Source: Neobacillus cucumis
Lineage (GTDB): Bacteria > Bacillota > Bacilli > Bacillales > Cytobacillaceae
NCBI RefSeq assembly: GCF_002860255.1
Contig: NZ_PGVE01000078.1
Location: forward strand, 22,604 to 86,603
DNA: 64,000 bases
Reading direction: 5' to 3'
Numbering within the stretch: the stretch's first letter is position 1; every line of letters starts with the position of its first letter. The notes beneath the pieces are model-generated. The model was not told where the DNA came from. It did no database searches and was given only the letters and a program-made list of their open reading frames with translations. Made by a program: the position numbers and the translations under genes. Positions 1 to 8,350 of the stretch are shown piece after piece.

Positions 1-222
1 CTTGTTAAGGTACCTGATTTTCTAGGTATCCAAAACTTTGGACCTTCCGAGGTAACATTAAGAATTGTTGCAGAAACATTGCCAATGCAGCATGCTGCTG
101 TATCAAGAAAAATACGGAAAGATATTAAACAATCTCTTGATGAGCATGGAATTGAAATTCCGTATCCGCGGATGGTCATGTATTCGAAGGAAAATGGAAA
201 TATAAAAGAACCGAGTGTTTAA
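1..222 (+). CDS. MscS-family mechanosensitive channel, C-terminal end (partial)
   Basis: Only the last 73 codons are in the window, open from base 1 in frame 1 to a TAA at 220-222. The peptide starts with a short beta-rich segment (LVKVPDFLGIQ...EVTLRIVAETLP) and continues into a helix and a tail containing GIEIPYPRMVMY. This is the usual C-terminal beta-alpha domain of small-conductance mechanosensitive channels, in which the IPYP motif is typical. The membrane part lies outside the window. In Bacillus an MscS-family gene commonly precedes the DUF951 gene here, and the stop overlaps the ribosome-binding region of that gene. The assignment rests on the C-terminal motif and on context. Confidence 0.7.
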   Translation, partial: LVKVPDFLGIQNFGPSEVTLRIVAETLPMQHAAVSRKIRKDIKQSLDEHGIEIPYPRMVMYSKENGNIKEPSV

Positions 223-235
223 GGGGGACAAACAA

Positions 236-433
236 ATGGAAGAAAAAGAATTTGCCCTAAATGACGTTGTAGAAATGAAAAAACAACATCCATGCGGAAC
301 CAATCGGTGGAAAATTATCCGAATGGGAATGGATGTCCGGATTAAATGTGAAGGCTGCGGTCATAGTGTTTTAATCCCAAGAAAAGAATTTTCGAGGAAA
401 ATGAAAAAGATTTTGGTCAAGCATGAAGGATAA
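236..433 (+). CDS. DUF951 domain-containing protein (65 aa)
   Basis: This small basic protein contains MKKQHPCGTNRW and a CEGCGH pair, which are the conserved marks of DUF951, a widespread Firmicute family that may bind a metal or nucleic acid. The ATG at 236 is chosen because AAGGGGGA at 220-227 is a well-placed ribosome binding site; an in-frame GTG at 215 would lie inside the upstream gene and ahead of that site. It directly follows the MscS-family gene, probably in the same transcript, and is followed by a hairpin terminator. Its function is unknown. Confidence 0.85.
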   Translation: MEEKEFALNDVVEMKKQHPCGTNRWKIIRMGMDVRIKCEGCGHSVLIPRKEFSRKMKKILVKHEG

Positions 434-453
434 TTTTTCATGCTTCTTTTTTT
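419..453 (+). terminator. Rho-independent terminator after DUF951 gene
   Basis: AAGCATGAA and TTCATGCTT form a nine-base-pair stem that overlaps the last codons of the DUF951 gene and is followed by a run of seven T. Confidence 0.75.
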
Positions 454-654
454 AAGGCTATTTTCGCATAAATTGTTGTTTTTCGTAAAAGTTCATCGAC
501 ACGTATAACTATATGCATCGTGGCATCTTTTCGTAAGAACATTTGCGGGAATTGCCCTAAAACTTAAGTTTTCGGTCCTTTACAAGGTTCAAAAACAACA
601 AAGTTTACGAAAAGAGCCTTCTTTACAGATAGGTGAAATCGGGGGTTCTAGAGT

Positions 655-2661
655 ATGGCAGAAATACGAAAGGCTGCATGTCCACTAAATTGCTGGGATA
701 GCTGTGGCTTTAATGTAACAATCGCCGAAGGCAAGGTTGTTAAAGTAGAGGGTGACGATACACATCCGATCACTAGGGGGAAAATTTGCGGACGGGGCCG
801 GATGCTCGAGAAAAGAACAAACTCAACCGAGCGATTATTGCATCCGTTAAAAAAGATAAACGGGGAATTTGTTGAAATTTCTTGGGAGCAAGCACTCGGT
901 GAAATAGCTGAGAAGCTCCGTACTATAAAAGAAACAGTTGGTACAACTGCTGTTTTGCACAGTCATGACTATGCGAATAATGGAATTTTAAAGAATCTTG
1001 ATCAACGTTTTTTTAATTGTTATGGCGGTGTAACGGAATTATATGGGTCCCTCTGCTGGGGAGCGGGGATTGAAGCGCAGAAGTGGGATTTCGGGAATGC
1101 CTATAGCCATGAACCAGATGATATTACTAACAGTAAAAACATTGTTATTTGGGGGCGAAATGTCGCCAGAACCAATATGCATTTATATGAAAGATTGCTA
1201 GAGGCAAAAAAGCAAGGGACAAAATTATATGTGATTGATCCTCTATATAATGCGATTGCTAAACAAGCCGATGAATTTATCACTGTAAAGCCAGGAATGG
1301 ATGGAATTCTGGCTGCAGGGATTATGAAGGAGATCCTTCGGCTTGGATTAGAGGATCGGGATTTTATTGAGCGATCCACACATGGTTTCACGGATTTAAT
1401 GAAGCTTCTTGACGGAATTTCCCTGGAAAAAATAAGTGAAATGACCGAAGTTTCTTGTGAGGCTATTACCCAGTTAGCCTATGTTTACAGCGATAGGCCT
1501 ACGGCAACCTATATGGGGTTGGGCTTACAGCGATATAAAAACGGAGGCAATACCATTCGCTTGATTGATGCCCTTGCAGCTGTGAGTGGAAATATAGGAA
1601 TACCAGGCGGTGGTGCAAATTATGCCAATCTCCAAGTTGGTCAAAGTTTTGCCTTTGATGAGTTAACACTTTCACATCGTAAACAGGAAAACCGACAATT
1701 TTCAATTATGAAGCAAGCGGAAGAAATATTAAAAGCAGCGGATCCAGCTATCCAAATGATTGTGGTGTCATGTGGAAACCCACTTACCCAAGTGCCTGAT
1801 ACTGGTGTAGTGAAAAGGGCCTTCTCTTCGGTGCCGACAGTAGTAGTACTAGAGCAATTTATGACAGATACCGCCCTTTTTGCGGATTATGTCTTGCCAA
1901 CAACCACTGCATTTGAAGAAGAAGACTTTTATTATTCATCGATGTATCATCATTATATAAACTATGGTCCAAAACTGATTACGGCTCCTGGAGAAGCCAA
2001 GTCGGATTTGTGGATTTGGACACAGCTGGCCGCAAGACTTGGATTTGGAGAAGATTTTTCTTTTACAAGAGATGAATGGTTAAGGATGACCTTGAAACCA
2101 TTACAAGGTGCAGGTATTACCCTGGAAAAGTTAAAGGATCAGCACACACTTGAATTACCGGTTGAAAAGGTGCCATGGTGTCATCGTAAATTTCAAACTC
2201 CAAGCGGTAAATTCGAATTTACTTCTCTTTTGGGCGAAAGAAAAGGCATGAATGGCTTGTTAACATTAGCCGTTCCAGATGAATCAAAATGGGAAAGTCC
2301 TTCTCTGACTAAAATCTATCCTTATCAGCTGTTAACCATCCATCCCATGCGTTCAAATCACTCACAAAATTACCACTTATTAGGGAATAATCTGAAGTTA
2401 AAGGTAGAGATTGCTTCTAATATTGCAGAAGAACGAGGATTTTCGAATGGCGATTATGTAAGAGTGTGGAATGACCGAGGGGAAGTAAAAGGATATATTT
2501 CAATATTATCGAAGGCTCATCCTGACACGATAAATATTGATGAAGGCATTTGGAAGAGGTTTGGCGGCTCTGTTAATCAACTGACCTCGAGCCGTGAGTC
2601 GGATAACGGTCTAGGAAGTACGTTATATGACTGTGTGGTTAATGTGGAAAAGGTAAACTAA
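655..2661 (+). CDS. yyaE: Molybdopterin-dependent oxidoreductase, YyaE-like (668 aa)
   Basis: This is a large-subunit member of the DMSO reductase superfamily. The N terminus has four cysteines at about residues 9, 13, 17 and 45 (CPLNCWDSC...GKICGRG) that would hold a 4Fe-4S cluster, followed by Mo-bisMGD-binding regions such as IVIWGRNVARTN and YVIDPLYNAIA. The C-terminal molybdopterin dinucleotide-binding barrel begins near residue 560 with LLTIHPMRSNHSQ. Length and position just before ychF match B. subtilis YyaE. The physiological substrate is unknown, and no partner subunit or maturation gene is adjacent. The ATG at 655 follows a GGGGG ribosome site at 640-644. Formate dehydrogenase-like annotation is common for this family but unproven. 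Confidence 0.85.
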   Translation: MAEIRKAACPLNCWDSCGFNVTIAEGKVVKVEGDDTHPITRGKICGRGRMLEKRTNSTERLLHPLKKINGEFVEISWEQALGEIAEKLRTIKETVGTTAVLHSHDYANNGILKNLDQRFFNCYGGVTELYGSLCWGAGIEAQKWDFGNAYSHEPDDITNSKNIVIWGRNVARTNMHLYERLLEAKKQGTKLYVIDPLYNAIAKQADEFITVKPGMDGILAAGIMKEILRLGLEDRDFIERSTHGFTDLMKLLDGISLEKISEMTEVSCEAITQLAYVYSDRPTATYMGLGLQRYKNGGNTIRLIDALAAVSGNIGIPGGGANYANLQVGQSFAFDELTLSHRKQENRQFSIMKQAEEILKAADPAIQMIVVSCGNPLTQVPDTGVVKRAFSSVPTVVVLEQFMTDTALFADYVLPTTTAFEEEDFYYSSMYHHYINYGPKLITAPGEAKSDLWIWTQLAARLGFGEDFSFTRDEWLRMTLKPLQGAGITLEKLKDQHTLELPVEKVPWCHRKFQTPSGKFEFTSLLGERKGMNGLLTLAVPDESKWESPSLTKIYPYQLLTIHPMRSNHSQNYHLLGNNLKLKVEIASNIAEERGFSNGDYVRVWNDRGEVKGYISILSKAHPDTINIDEGIWKRFGGSVNQLTSSRESDNGLGSTLYDCVVNVEKVN

Positions 2662-2689
2662 CTGGTGCGAAGTTCCGTACCAGTTTTTT
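2660..2689 (+). terminator. Terminator after yyaE
   Basis: AACTGGTGCG and CGTACCAGTT pair over ten bases with one G-T wobble and a six-base loop, followed by six T. The left arm overlaps the stop codon. Confidence 0.8.
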
Positions 2690-2696
2690 GTATATC

Positions 2697-2726
2697 TTGT
2701 CTTTTTAGGATTAGTTGCCTTATAAT
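2697..2726 (+). promoter_or_regulatory. Candidate sigma-A promoter of ychF
   Basis: TTGTCT at 2697-2702 and TATAAT at 2721-2726 are separated by 18 bases, and lie about 70 bases ahead of the ychF start. Confidence 0.5.
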
Positions 2727-2797
2727 TGTGAGAGGCTTTTGAATATATAAAAGAACTTTATTTTTTATATAGATTTCTTATTTAGGAGTGAGCGTGA

Positions 2798-3898
2798 ATG
2801 GCTTTAACAGCTGGTATTGTCGGTTTGCCGAACGTTGGTAAATCGACATTATTTAATGCAATTACCCAAGCAGGAGCGGAATCAGCGAATTACCCCTTTT
2901 GTACGATTGATCCAAACGTAGGAATTGTAGAGGTACCTGACTATCGCCTGCAAAAATTAACCGAACTTGTTCAGCCAAAAAAGACAGTTCCAACTGCCTT
3001 TGAATTTACTGATATTGCCGGAATTGTGAAAGGTGCTAGTAAAGGGGAAGGACTCGGAAACAAGTTCCTTTCTCACATCCGTCAAGTGGATGCAATTTGT
3101 CAGGTAGTCCGTTGTTTTGCTGACGAAAACATTACCCATGTATCAGGTAAGGTGGATCCAATTGATGATATCGAAACCATCAATCTTGAGTTAATCCTGG
3201 CTGATATGGAAACAGTAGAAAAAAGAATCAGCCGAGTAGAAAAATTGGCTAAGCAAAAGGATAAAGATGCGGCTGCTGAGTTTGAGGTCCTCGCCATGCT
3301 TCGTGATGCCTTTGAAGCAGAGAAGCCTGCTCGTACGGTTGACTTTACGGAAGAACAGATGAAGTTAGTAAAAGGACTGCATCTTTTAACGATTAAGCCT
3401 GTACTATATGTGGCAAACGTAAGTGAAGATGATATTGCGGATCCATCTGGTAATGAGTATGTTCAGAGGGTTCGGGAATATGCTGCTGCAGATAATGCAG
3501 AAGTCATTGTTGTTTGTGCGAAAATTGAGGAAGAAATAGCTGAGCTTGAGGGTGAAGAAAAGGCCATGTTCCTTTCGGAGTTAGGTATTGAGGAATCAGG
3601 TTTAGATCAATTGATTCGTGCAGCCTACAGTCTGCTTGGTTTAGCTACTTACTTCACAGCAGGAGTACAAGAAGTTCGTGCTTGGACCTTCAGAAAAGGA
3701 ATGAAAGCACCACAATGTGCCGGCGTTATCCACTCTGATTTTGAGCGTGGCTTTATCCGGGCTGAAACAGTTTCCTTTGATGATTTATTAGCAGCAGGAA
3801 GTCATAATGCTGCTAAAGAAGCAGGAAAAGTCCGCTTAGAAGGTAAAGAGTATGAAGTAAAAGACGGCGACGTTATCCATTTCCGCTTTAACGTATAA
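2798..3898 (+). CDS. ychF: Redox-regulated ribosome-associated ATPase/GTPase YchF
   Basis: YchF is an Obg-family P-loop NTPase that prefers ATP and associates with ribosomes. The P-loop GLPNVGKS is at residues 9-16, the G3 region reads FTDIAGIVKGAS near residues 69-80, and a coiled-coil insertion lies around residues 130-180. The C-terminal TGS domain (about residues 280-366) includes GVIHSDFERGFIRAETVSFDD and ends in HFRFNV, as is typical. The length of 366 aa is normal for the family. It corresponds to B. subtilis yyaF, stands alone between its own promoter and terminator, and is followed by the rpsF operon as in other Bacillaceae. Confidence 0.96.
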   Translation: MALTAGIVGLPNVGKSTLFNAITQAGAESANYPFCTIDPNVGIVEVPDYRLQKLTELVQPKKTVPTAFEFTDIAGIVKGASKGEGLGNKFLSHIRQVDAICQVVRCFADENITHVSGKVDPIDDIETINLELILADMETVEKRISRVEKLAKQKDKDAAAEFEVLAMLRDAFEAEKPARTVDFTEEQMKLVKGLHLLTIKPVLYVANVSEDDIADPSGNEYVQRVREYAAADNAEVIVVCAKIEEEIAELEGEEKAMFLSELGIEESGLDQLIRAAYSLLGLATYFTAGVQEVRAWTFRKGMKAPQCAGVIHSDFERGFIRAETVSFDDLLAAGSHNAAKEAGKVRLEGKEYEVKDGDVIHFRFNV

Positions 3899-3907
3899 TA
3901 ATTAATT

Positions 3908-3941
3908 AGGAGCTGGCTCTTTCTTGAGCTACTCCTTTTTT
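3908..3941 (+). terminator. Terminator after ychF
   Basis: AGGAGCTGGCTC and GAGCTACTCCT form an imperfect stem around TTTCTT, followed by a T run. Confidence 0.75.
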
Positions 3942-3979
3942 AAATCTTTTCAATAAAAATGGAGAAAATGTGAAGGACG

Positions 3980-4008
3980 TTGCATTTAGAAAATACTTGT
4001 GATATAAT
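3980..4008 (+). promoter_or_regulatory. Strong sigma-A promoter of the rpsF-ssb-rpsR operon
   Basis: TTGCAT at 3980-3985, a 17-base spacer and TATAAT at 4003-4008 make a near-consensus promoter, leaving a leader of roughly 65 bases before rpsF. Confidence 0.8.
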
Positions 4009-4033
4009 TTCAACTTGTGAGTAATGAATAATT

Positions 4034-4074
4034 GCTCCTTGCCCAATCGGGCCGTTTAGACCAAAAGGAGGTGA
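4034..4074 (+). promoter_or_regulatory. S6:S18-binding leader (rpsF motif), predicted autoregulatory
   Basis: CTCCTT at 4035-4040 is complementary to AAGGAG at 4065-4070, which is the rpsF Shine-Dalgarno core. Enclosed is a second hairpin GCCC-AATC-GGGC at 4041-4052, directly followed by CCG and an unpaired stretch. A leader hairpin with an internal loop bearing CCG is the known binding site of the ribosomal S6:S18 complex in rpsF leaders. The arrangement here would both present CCG and mask the ribosome site. The pairing is read directly; the regulatory role is inferred from the published motif. Confidence 0.65.
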
Positions 4075-4079
4075 CTGTG

Positions 4080-4367
4080 ATGAATAAGTACGAAATCATG
4101 TACATCATCCGCCCAAATATTGAAGATGAAGCGAAAAAGGCTCTTGTTGAGCGTTTTAACACAATTCTTCTTGAAAATGGTGCGGAAACTGCTGAAACAA
4201 AGGATTGGGGTAAGCGTCGTCTTGCATACGAAATCAACGATTTCCGTGACGGATACTACCAAATCGCTAAAACAACATCTTCAGCTGCTGCAGTACAAGA
4301 ATTTTCTCGTCTTGCAAAAATCAGCGAAGATATCATTCGCCATATCGTAATTAAAGAAGAAGCTTAA
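4080..4367 (+). CDS. rpsF: 30S ribosomal protein S6
   Basis: S6 binds the platform of the 30S subunit together with S18. The 95-aa product starts MNKYEIMYIIRPN and contains the conserved DWGKRRLAYEIN and FRDGYYQIA segments and a C-terminal ending IRHIVIKEE. The ATG at 4080 is chosen because AAAAGGAGGTG at 4063-4073 is an ideal ribosome site; the longer in-frame extension to 4032 runs through the leader structure. It is the first gene of rpsF-ssb-rpsR. Expression is probably controlled by the S6:S18 leader element directly upstream. Confidence 0.97.
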   Translation: MNKYEIMYIIRPNIEDEAKKALVERFNTILLENGAETAETKDWGKRRLAYEINDFRDGYYQIAKTTSSAAAVQEFSRLAKISEDIIRHIVIKEEA

Positions 4368-4393
4368 GATTTATATAAATTTCTTGGTGAAAT

Positions 4394-4409
4394 GGTTCCA
4401 CGTGGAACA
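4394..4409. other. parS-like palindrome between rpsF and ssb
   Basis: GGTTCCACGTGGAACA matches the ParB/Spo0J site consensus TGTTNCACGTGAAACA at 14 of 16 positions, and its inner 14 bases are a perfect palindrome. It lies in the 71-base gap between two operon genes. It could nucleate Spo0J, or be only an RNA hairpin. Confidence 0.45.
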
Positions 4410-4438
4410 TATTACCAAAAGAAAAGGAGTTGATTCTG

Positions 4439-4957
4439 ATGATGAATCGTGTCGTGCTTGTTGGCCGTTTAACAAAAGATCCAGATTTGCGTTATACACC
4501 AAATGGGGTCCCTGTTGCTACTTTTACTTTAGCTGTTAATCGTCCATTTTCTAGTCAATCAGGTGAGCGTGAAGCAGACTTTATTAACTGTGTTGTTTGG
4601 CGTAAACCTGCAGAGAATGTAGCGAACTTCTTAAAAAAGGGCAGCCTTGCAGGTGTTGATGGCCGTATTCAAACGCGCAACTATGAAGGACAAGATGGTA
4701 AACGTGTTTACGTTACAGAGGTTCAAGCAGAAAGTGTTCAATTTCTAGAGCCTAGGTCGTCCTCTGGTGGTGGCGGAAGAAGCAACAACGATTATTATGG
4801 TGCTCCTCCTATGGAACCACAAGGGAATTCATATGGCAGCGGCAATCAGAATCAACGTCCAAATCAAAATCAAAACAAAGGTTTTACGCGCATGGATGAA
4901 GATCCATTTGCAGGAACTGGTCAGATTGACATCTCTGATGACGATCTTCCATTCTAA
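4439..4957 (+). CDS. ssb: Single-stranded DNA-binding protein
   Basis: The N-terminal OB fold (about residues 1-110) reads MMNRVVLVGRLTKDPDLRYTP and includes FINCVVWRKPAENVANFLKKG and TEVQAESVQFLEP, as in B. subtilis SsbA. A glycine/asparagine/glutamine-rich linker follows, and the protein ends in the acidic tip DISDDDLPF, the docking site for partner proteins. The ATG at 4439 is used: AAGGAG at 4424-4429 is spaced nine bases away, while the upstream TTG at 4430 would touch the ribosome site. It sits between rpsF and rpsR and is presumably cotranscribed with both. Confidence 0.97.
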   Translation: MMNRVVLVGRLTKDPDLRYTPNGVPVATFTLAVNRPFSSQSGEREADFINCVVWRKPAENVANFLKKGSLAGVDGRIQTRNYEGQDGKRVYVTEVQAESVQFLEPRSSSGGGGRSNNDYYGAPPMEPQGNSYGSGNQNQRPNQNQNKGFTRMDEDPFAGTGQIDISDDDLPF

Positions 4958-5006
4958 AATGAACCTTATGAACGTTATTAAAAAATACTAAAAGGAGGGA
5001 ATTTTC

Positions 5007-5246
5007 ATGGCAGGAGGACGTAAAGGCGGTCGCGCAAAACGTCGTAAAGTGTGCTATTTCACAGCAAATGGTATCACTCGCATTGATTATAAAGATGTAG
5101 ATTTACTTAAAAAATTCATCTCTGAGCGTGGAAAAATTTTACCACGTCGTGTAACTGGTACTAGCGCTAAATACCAACGTAAACTAACAGTTGCAATCAA
5201 ACGTGCACGTCAAATGGCATTACTACCATTCGTGGCTGGAGAATAA
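5007..5246 (+). CDS. rpsR: 30S ribosomal protein S18
   Basis: The 79-aa basic protein contains the S18 core YKDVDLLKKFISERGKILPRR and GTSAKYQRKLTVAIKRARQM and ends LPFVAGE. It starts at an ATG preceded by AAAAGGAGGG. One cysteine near the N terminus (KVCYFTAN) is the remnant of the zinc-binding type. It is the last gene of the rpsF operon and the partner of S6 in the leader-binding complex. Confidence 0.97.
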   Translation: MAGGRKGGRAKRRKVCYFTANGITRIDYKDVDLLKKFISERGKILPRRVTGTSAKYQRKLTVAIKRARQMALLPFVAGE

Positions 5247-5252
5247 ATAAAG

Positions 5253-5302
5253 CGTAAGCGCCCTTAGGCGCTGAAGCTAGGATGCACTTTTTTTGCATTC
5301 CG
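5253..5302. repeat. Short derivative of a Bacillaceae palindromic intergenic repeat
   Basis: GCGCC-CTTA-GGCGC forms a hairpin flanked by AAGCGTAA on the left and TGAAGCTAGG on the right, followed by a second hairpin GGATGCA...TGCATTCC. The ends resemble those of the longer structured element at about 44.66-44.93 kb, so I read this as a deleted member of the same repeat family. Confidence 0.45.
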
Positions 5303-5338
5303 AAAAAGACAGTAAGGTTTCGTCCTTACTGTCTTTTT
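5303..5338 (+). terminator. Terminator of the rpsF-ssb-rpsR operon
   Basis: AAAAAGACAGTAAGG pairs perfectly with CCTTACTGTCTTTTT over 15 bases around TTTCGT. Confidence 0.9.
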
Positions 5339-5410
5339 CTATTTCTAAGTTGTATGAAAACACGTTAGTGGCTAAAATAAAGAGATAGATTTAAATTAAG
5401 AGGTGTTGAA

Positions 5411-6352
5411 GTGAAAAATATCCGCAACTTAACGGAGGGTGCCATTTTATTAGCGGCCTTTATAGTCTTTTTATTGATAACAATCTACATACCGCCTTTA
5501 AGTGTGATTAGTGTTTTTATCCTGCCGCTGCCATTCATTATGTTTTCAGCAAAGAATGGCTTGAAACATATAGCCGTCTTCTTTCTTGCTGCTTTAATTC
5601 TTGCCTTTATCGCTGGTTCTATCCAGGGGCTGTCAACCATGATCCTTTTTGGAGTGGCTGGTATCGTTATGGGCTATGCAGCTCAAAAAACAAAAAGCCG
5701 GACAGCTGTTTTAATTGGGGGTACACTTACCTTTATTGTCGGTTTAATCATCTCTTATGTCGTACTTGCTACATTTATGAAAATCAATTTTATTGATGAA
5801 TTAAACACGGTCTTAGATCAATCGATGAAACAAGCCGAGCCAATGTTAAAGGCTGTTGGAAAGGAAGAGCAGATAAAGCTATTAAAGGAGCAAAATGCTG
5901 CATTAGTTAAAGGCATTAAAGAGTTGGCACCCGGGTATTTAATCATTGTGTCCCTTTTTTATGCTTTTGTAACACAGTGGATTTGCTTTCCTATTGCCAA
6001 AAGGTTTGGTCTTACGGTTCAATCATGGGGGAAATTTAGAAATTTAATGCTGCCTAAAAGTCTTTTATGGTATTATTTAGCGGCTTTAGGAGGATATTTA
6101 TTATTTCACCCTCAAGAAGGCACTTATTTATATTTGGTTTTAGTTAATGCAAGATTTATATTGGAAATGTTTTTGTTCCTTCAAGGATTAGCTTGTTTAT
6201 TCTACATTTTCCATCAGCGTTCTATTGGAAAAGGACTTGCCATGTTCGTTGTAATTCTATCTTTCATCATTCCGATTGTTCATTATATAATAAGGATATT
6301 AGGCATTGCCGACTTAGGTTTTGATTTTAGAAAGCGATTTGAGAAAAAATAG
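5411..6352 (+). CDS. yybS: DUF2232 multi-spanning membrane protein YybS
   Basis: The 313-aa product has about eight hydrophobic helices, the first at residues 13-33 and the last near 275-295, and matches the YybS/DUF2232 family in length and in the position directly before gdpP. Some members of this superfamily resemble substrate-binding components of transporters, but no function is established. A hydrophilic loop around residues 130-165 separates two membrane blocks. The start is a GTG with AGAGGTGTTGAA in front. Only 24 bases separate it from gdpP, so the two are probably cotranscribed. Confidence 0.85.
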   Translation: MKNIRNLTEGAILLAAFIVFLLITIYIPPLSVISVFILPLPFIMFSAKNGLKHIAVFFLAALILAFIAGSIQGLSTMILFGVAGIVMGYAAQKTKSRTAVLIGGTLTFIVGLIISYVVLATFMKINFIDELNTVLDQSMKQAEPMLKAVGKEEQIKLLKEQNAALVKGIKELAPGYLIIVSLFYAFVTQWICFPIAKRFGLTVQSWGKFRNLMLPKSLLWYYLAALGGYLLFHPQEGTYLYLVLVNARFILEMFLFLQGLACLFYIFHQRSIGKGLAMFVVILSFIIPIVHYIIRILGIADLGFDFRKRFEKK

Positions 6353-6376
6353 TAATACGTCAAGGAGCTGAAGACT

Positions 6377-8350
6377 TTGCCTGCATTTTTTGAAAAGCGG
6401 TCAATTCGTTACCCTTTTTATGGGCTAATTGGCGTTACTGTGATCTTGCTTATCATCCTGTATTTATATAATTGGATTTTGAGCATAGCAGGGCTTTTAT
6501 TAATGTTAGTGCCCCTCTACTATATGTTTGTCATTGACCGTCGAGAGCGAAAAGAGATGGAGGAATATATCTCTACGCTTTCCTATCGAGTAAAGAAGGT
6601 TGGCGAAGAGGCACTAATGGAAATGCCAATCGGGATTATGCTCATCAACGAAGACTATTATATTGAATGGACGAATCCTTATCTTTCCTCCTGCTTTGAT
6701 GAAGTAACATTAGTGGGCAGATCACTTTATGATGTTGCTGATGCGTTGATTCCATTAATTAAACAAGAGGTAGAAACAGAAATTATCACTCTTCATGAGC
6801 GTAAATTTCGTGTGGTTCACAAACGGGAAGAAAGACTGTTATATTTCTTTGATGTAACAGAGCAAACAGAGATTGAGAAGAAATATCAGGAAGATCGAAC
6901 GGTTATTGCAACGATTTTCCTCGATAATTATGATGATCTCACCCAAGGTATGGACGATCAAATGCGTGGAAGTATTAATAATTTAGTAACCTCCATTTTA
7001 AATAAATGGGCTCAGGATAATGGAATTTACTTAAAACGTGTTTCCTCGGAGCGCTTTATCGCTGTATTTAGTGAAAGAATTTTACGCATTCTTGAAAAAG
7101 GGAAGTTTACGATCCTCGATGAAGTCAGAGAAATGACCTCTAAGCAAAATGTCAGCTTCACATTGAGCATAGGTGTGGGTACAGGAGTATCTTCTCTCCC
7201 TGAATTAGGTGCTTTAGCGCAATCAAGCCTGGACCTAGCCCTAGGAAGAGGCGGTGACCAGGTTGCGATTAAACTCCCGAGCGGTAAGGTGAAGTTTTAT
7301 GGGGGCAAAACCAACCCTGTTGAGAAAAGGACAAGAGTAAGAGCGCGGGTCATCTCTCATGCTCTCAGAGATTTAATTATTGCCAGTGATAAGGTCATCA
7401 TCATGGGTCATAAGAACCCTGATATGGATTCGATTGGTTCAAGTATTGGTATTTATAAGGTAGCCCAAATGAACCAGAAGGAAGCGTATATTGTTGTTAA
7501 TATGCAGGAAATGGACAGTGGTGTCAAAAGGTTAATGCATGAATTACGCCATCAAGAAGAATTATATTCTTATTTTATTGAACCTGAATTAGCACTAGAA
7601 ATTTCCACAGAGAAAACCTTGCTTGTTGTTGTCGATACTCATAAGCCTTCGATGGTAATGGAGGAAAAACTTCTAAATAAAATTGACCATGTGGTGGTCA
7701 TTGACCATCATCGCCGTGGAGAAGAGTTTATTGCCAATCCTCTGCTTGTATATATGGAGCCTTATGCCTCTTCTACTGCAGAGCTTGTAACGGAATTTTT
7801 GGAATATCAGCCTAAACGGAGTAAAATTGAAATGATTGAAGCGACCGCTCTTTTAGCTGGAATCATTGTCGATACAAAAAGCTTTACACTAAGAACTGGT
7901 TCAAGGACATTTGATGCTGCATCTTATCTACGGGCACATGGAGCCGATACGATTCTTGTTCAAAAGTTCCTGAAAGAAGACGTCGATACATATATAAAAA
8001 GGTCGAAGTTAATTGAATCGGTATCGTTCTACCGTGAGGGAATTGCGATTGCAAAGGGTTTAGAAATGGAACTGTATGATCAAGTGATTATTGCTCAGGC
8101 GGCAGATACCTTATTAACGATGGATGGGGTAGTCGGCTCTTTTGTAATAGCCAAAAGGGATGAAGGTGTCATCGCTATCAGTGCCAGGTCGCTTGGAAAT
8201 ATCAATGTGCAAGTGATTATGGAGAGCCTTAAAGGCGGAGGCCATTTAACAAATGCAGCAACCCAGCTGACAGGGCTGACTATAGACGAAACAGAGATCC
8301 AATTAAAACTCGCCATTGATGAATATTTTGAAGGAGTGAAAAAAGAATGA
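6377..8350 (+). CDS. gdpP: Cyclic-di-AMP phosphodiesterase GdpP
   Basis: GdpP hydrolyses the essential second messenger c-di-AMP to pApA. Two N-terminal membrane helices lie at about residues 12-50, then a PAS-like domain, then a degenerate GGDEF domain (about 170-305), in which the GGDEF signature is replaced by LGRGGDQVAIK. The DHH/DHHA1 catalytic unit occupies about 335-650, with MGHKNPDMDSIGS near residue 345 and VVIDHHRRG near 440; DTKSF and GGGHLTNAA are also present. The start is a TTG at 6377 with CAAGGAG nine bases upstream. It overlaps rplI by four bases (ATGA), which suggests translational coupling. It is yybT of B. subtilis. Confidence 0.96.
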   Translation: MPAFFEKRSIRYPFYGLIGVTVILLIILYLYNWILSIAGLLLMLVPLYYMFVIDRRERKEMEEYISTLSYRVKKVGEEALMEMPIGIMLINEDYYIEWTNPYLSSCFDEVTLVGRSLYDVADALIPLIKQEVETEIITLHERKFRVVHKREERLLYFFDVTEQTEIEKKYQEDRTVIATIFLDNYDDLTQGMDDQMRGSINNLVTSILNKWAQDNGIYLKRVSSERFIAVFSERILRILEKGKFTILDEVREMTSKQNVSFTLSIGVGTGVSSLPELGALAQSSLDLALGRGGDQVAIKLPSGKVKFYGGKTNPVEKRTRVRARVISHALRDLIIASDKVIIMGHKNPDMDSIGSSIGIYKVAQMNQKEAYIVVNMQEMDSGVKRLMHELRHQEELYSYFIEPELALEISTEKTLLVVVDTHKPSMVMEEKLLNKIDHVVVIDHHRRGEEFIANPLLVYMEPYASSTAELVTEFLEYQPKRSKIEMIEATALLAGIIVDTKSFTLRTGSRTFDAASYLRAHGADTILVQKFLKEDVDTYIKRSKLIESVSFYREGIAIAKGLEMELYDQVIIAQAADTLLTMDGVVGSFVIAKRDEGVIAISARSLGNINVQVIMESLKGGGHLTNAATQLTGLTIDETEIQLKLAIDEYFEGVKKE

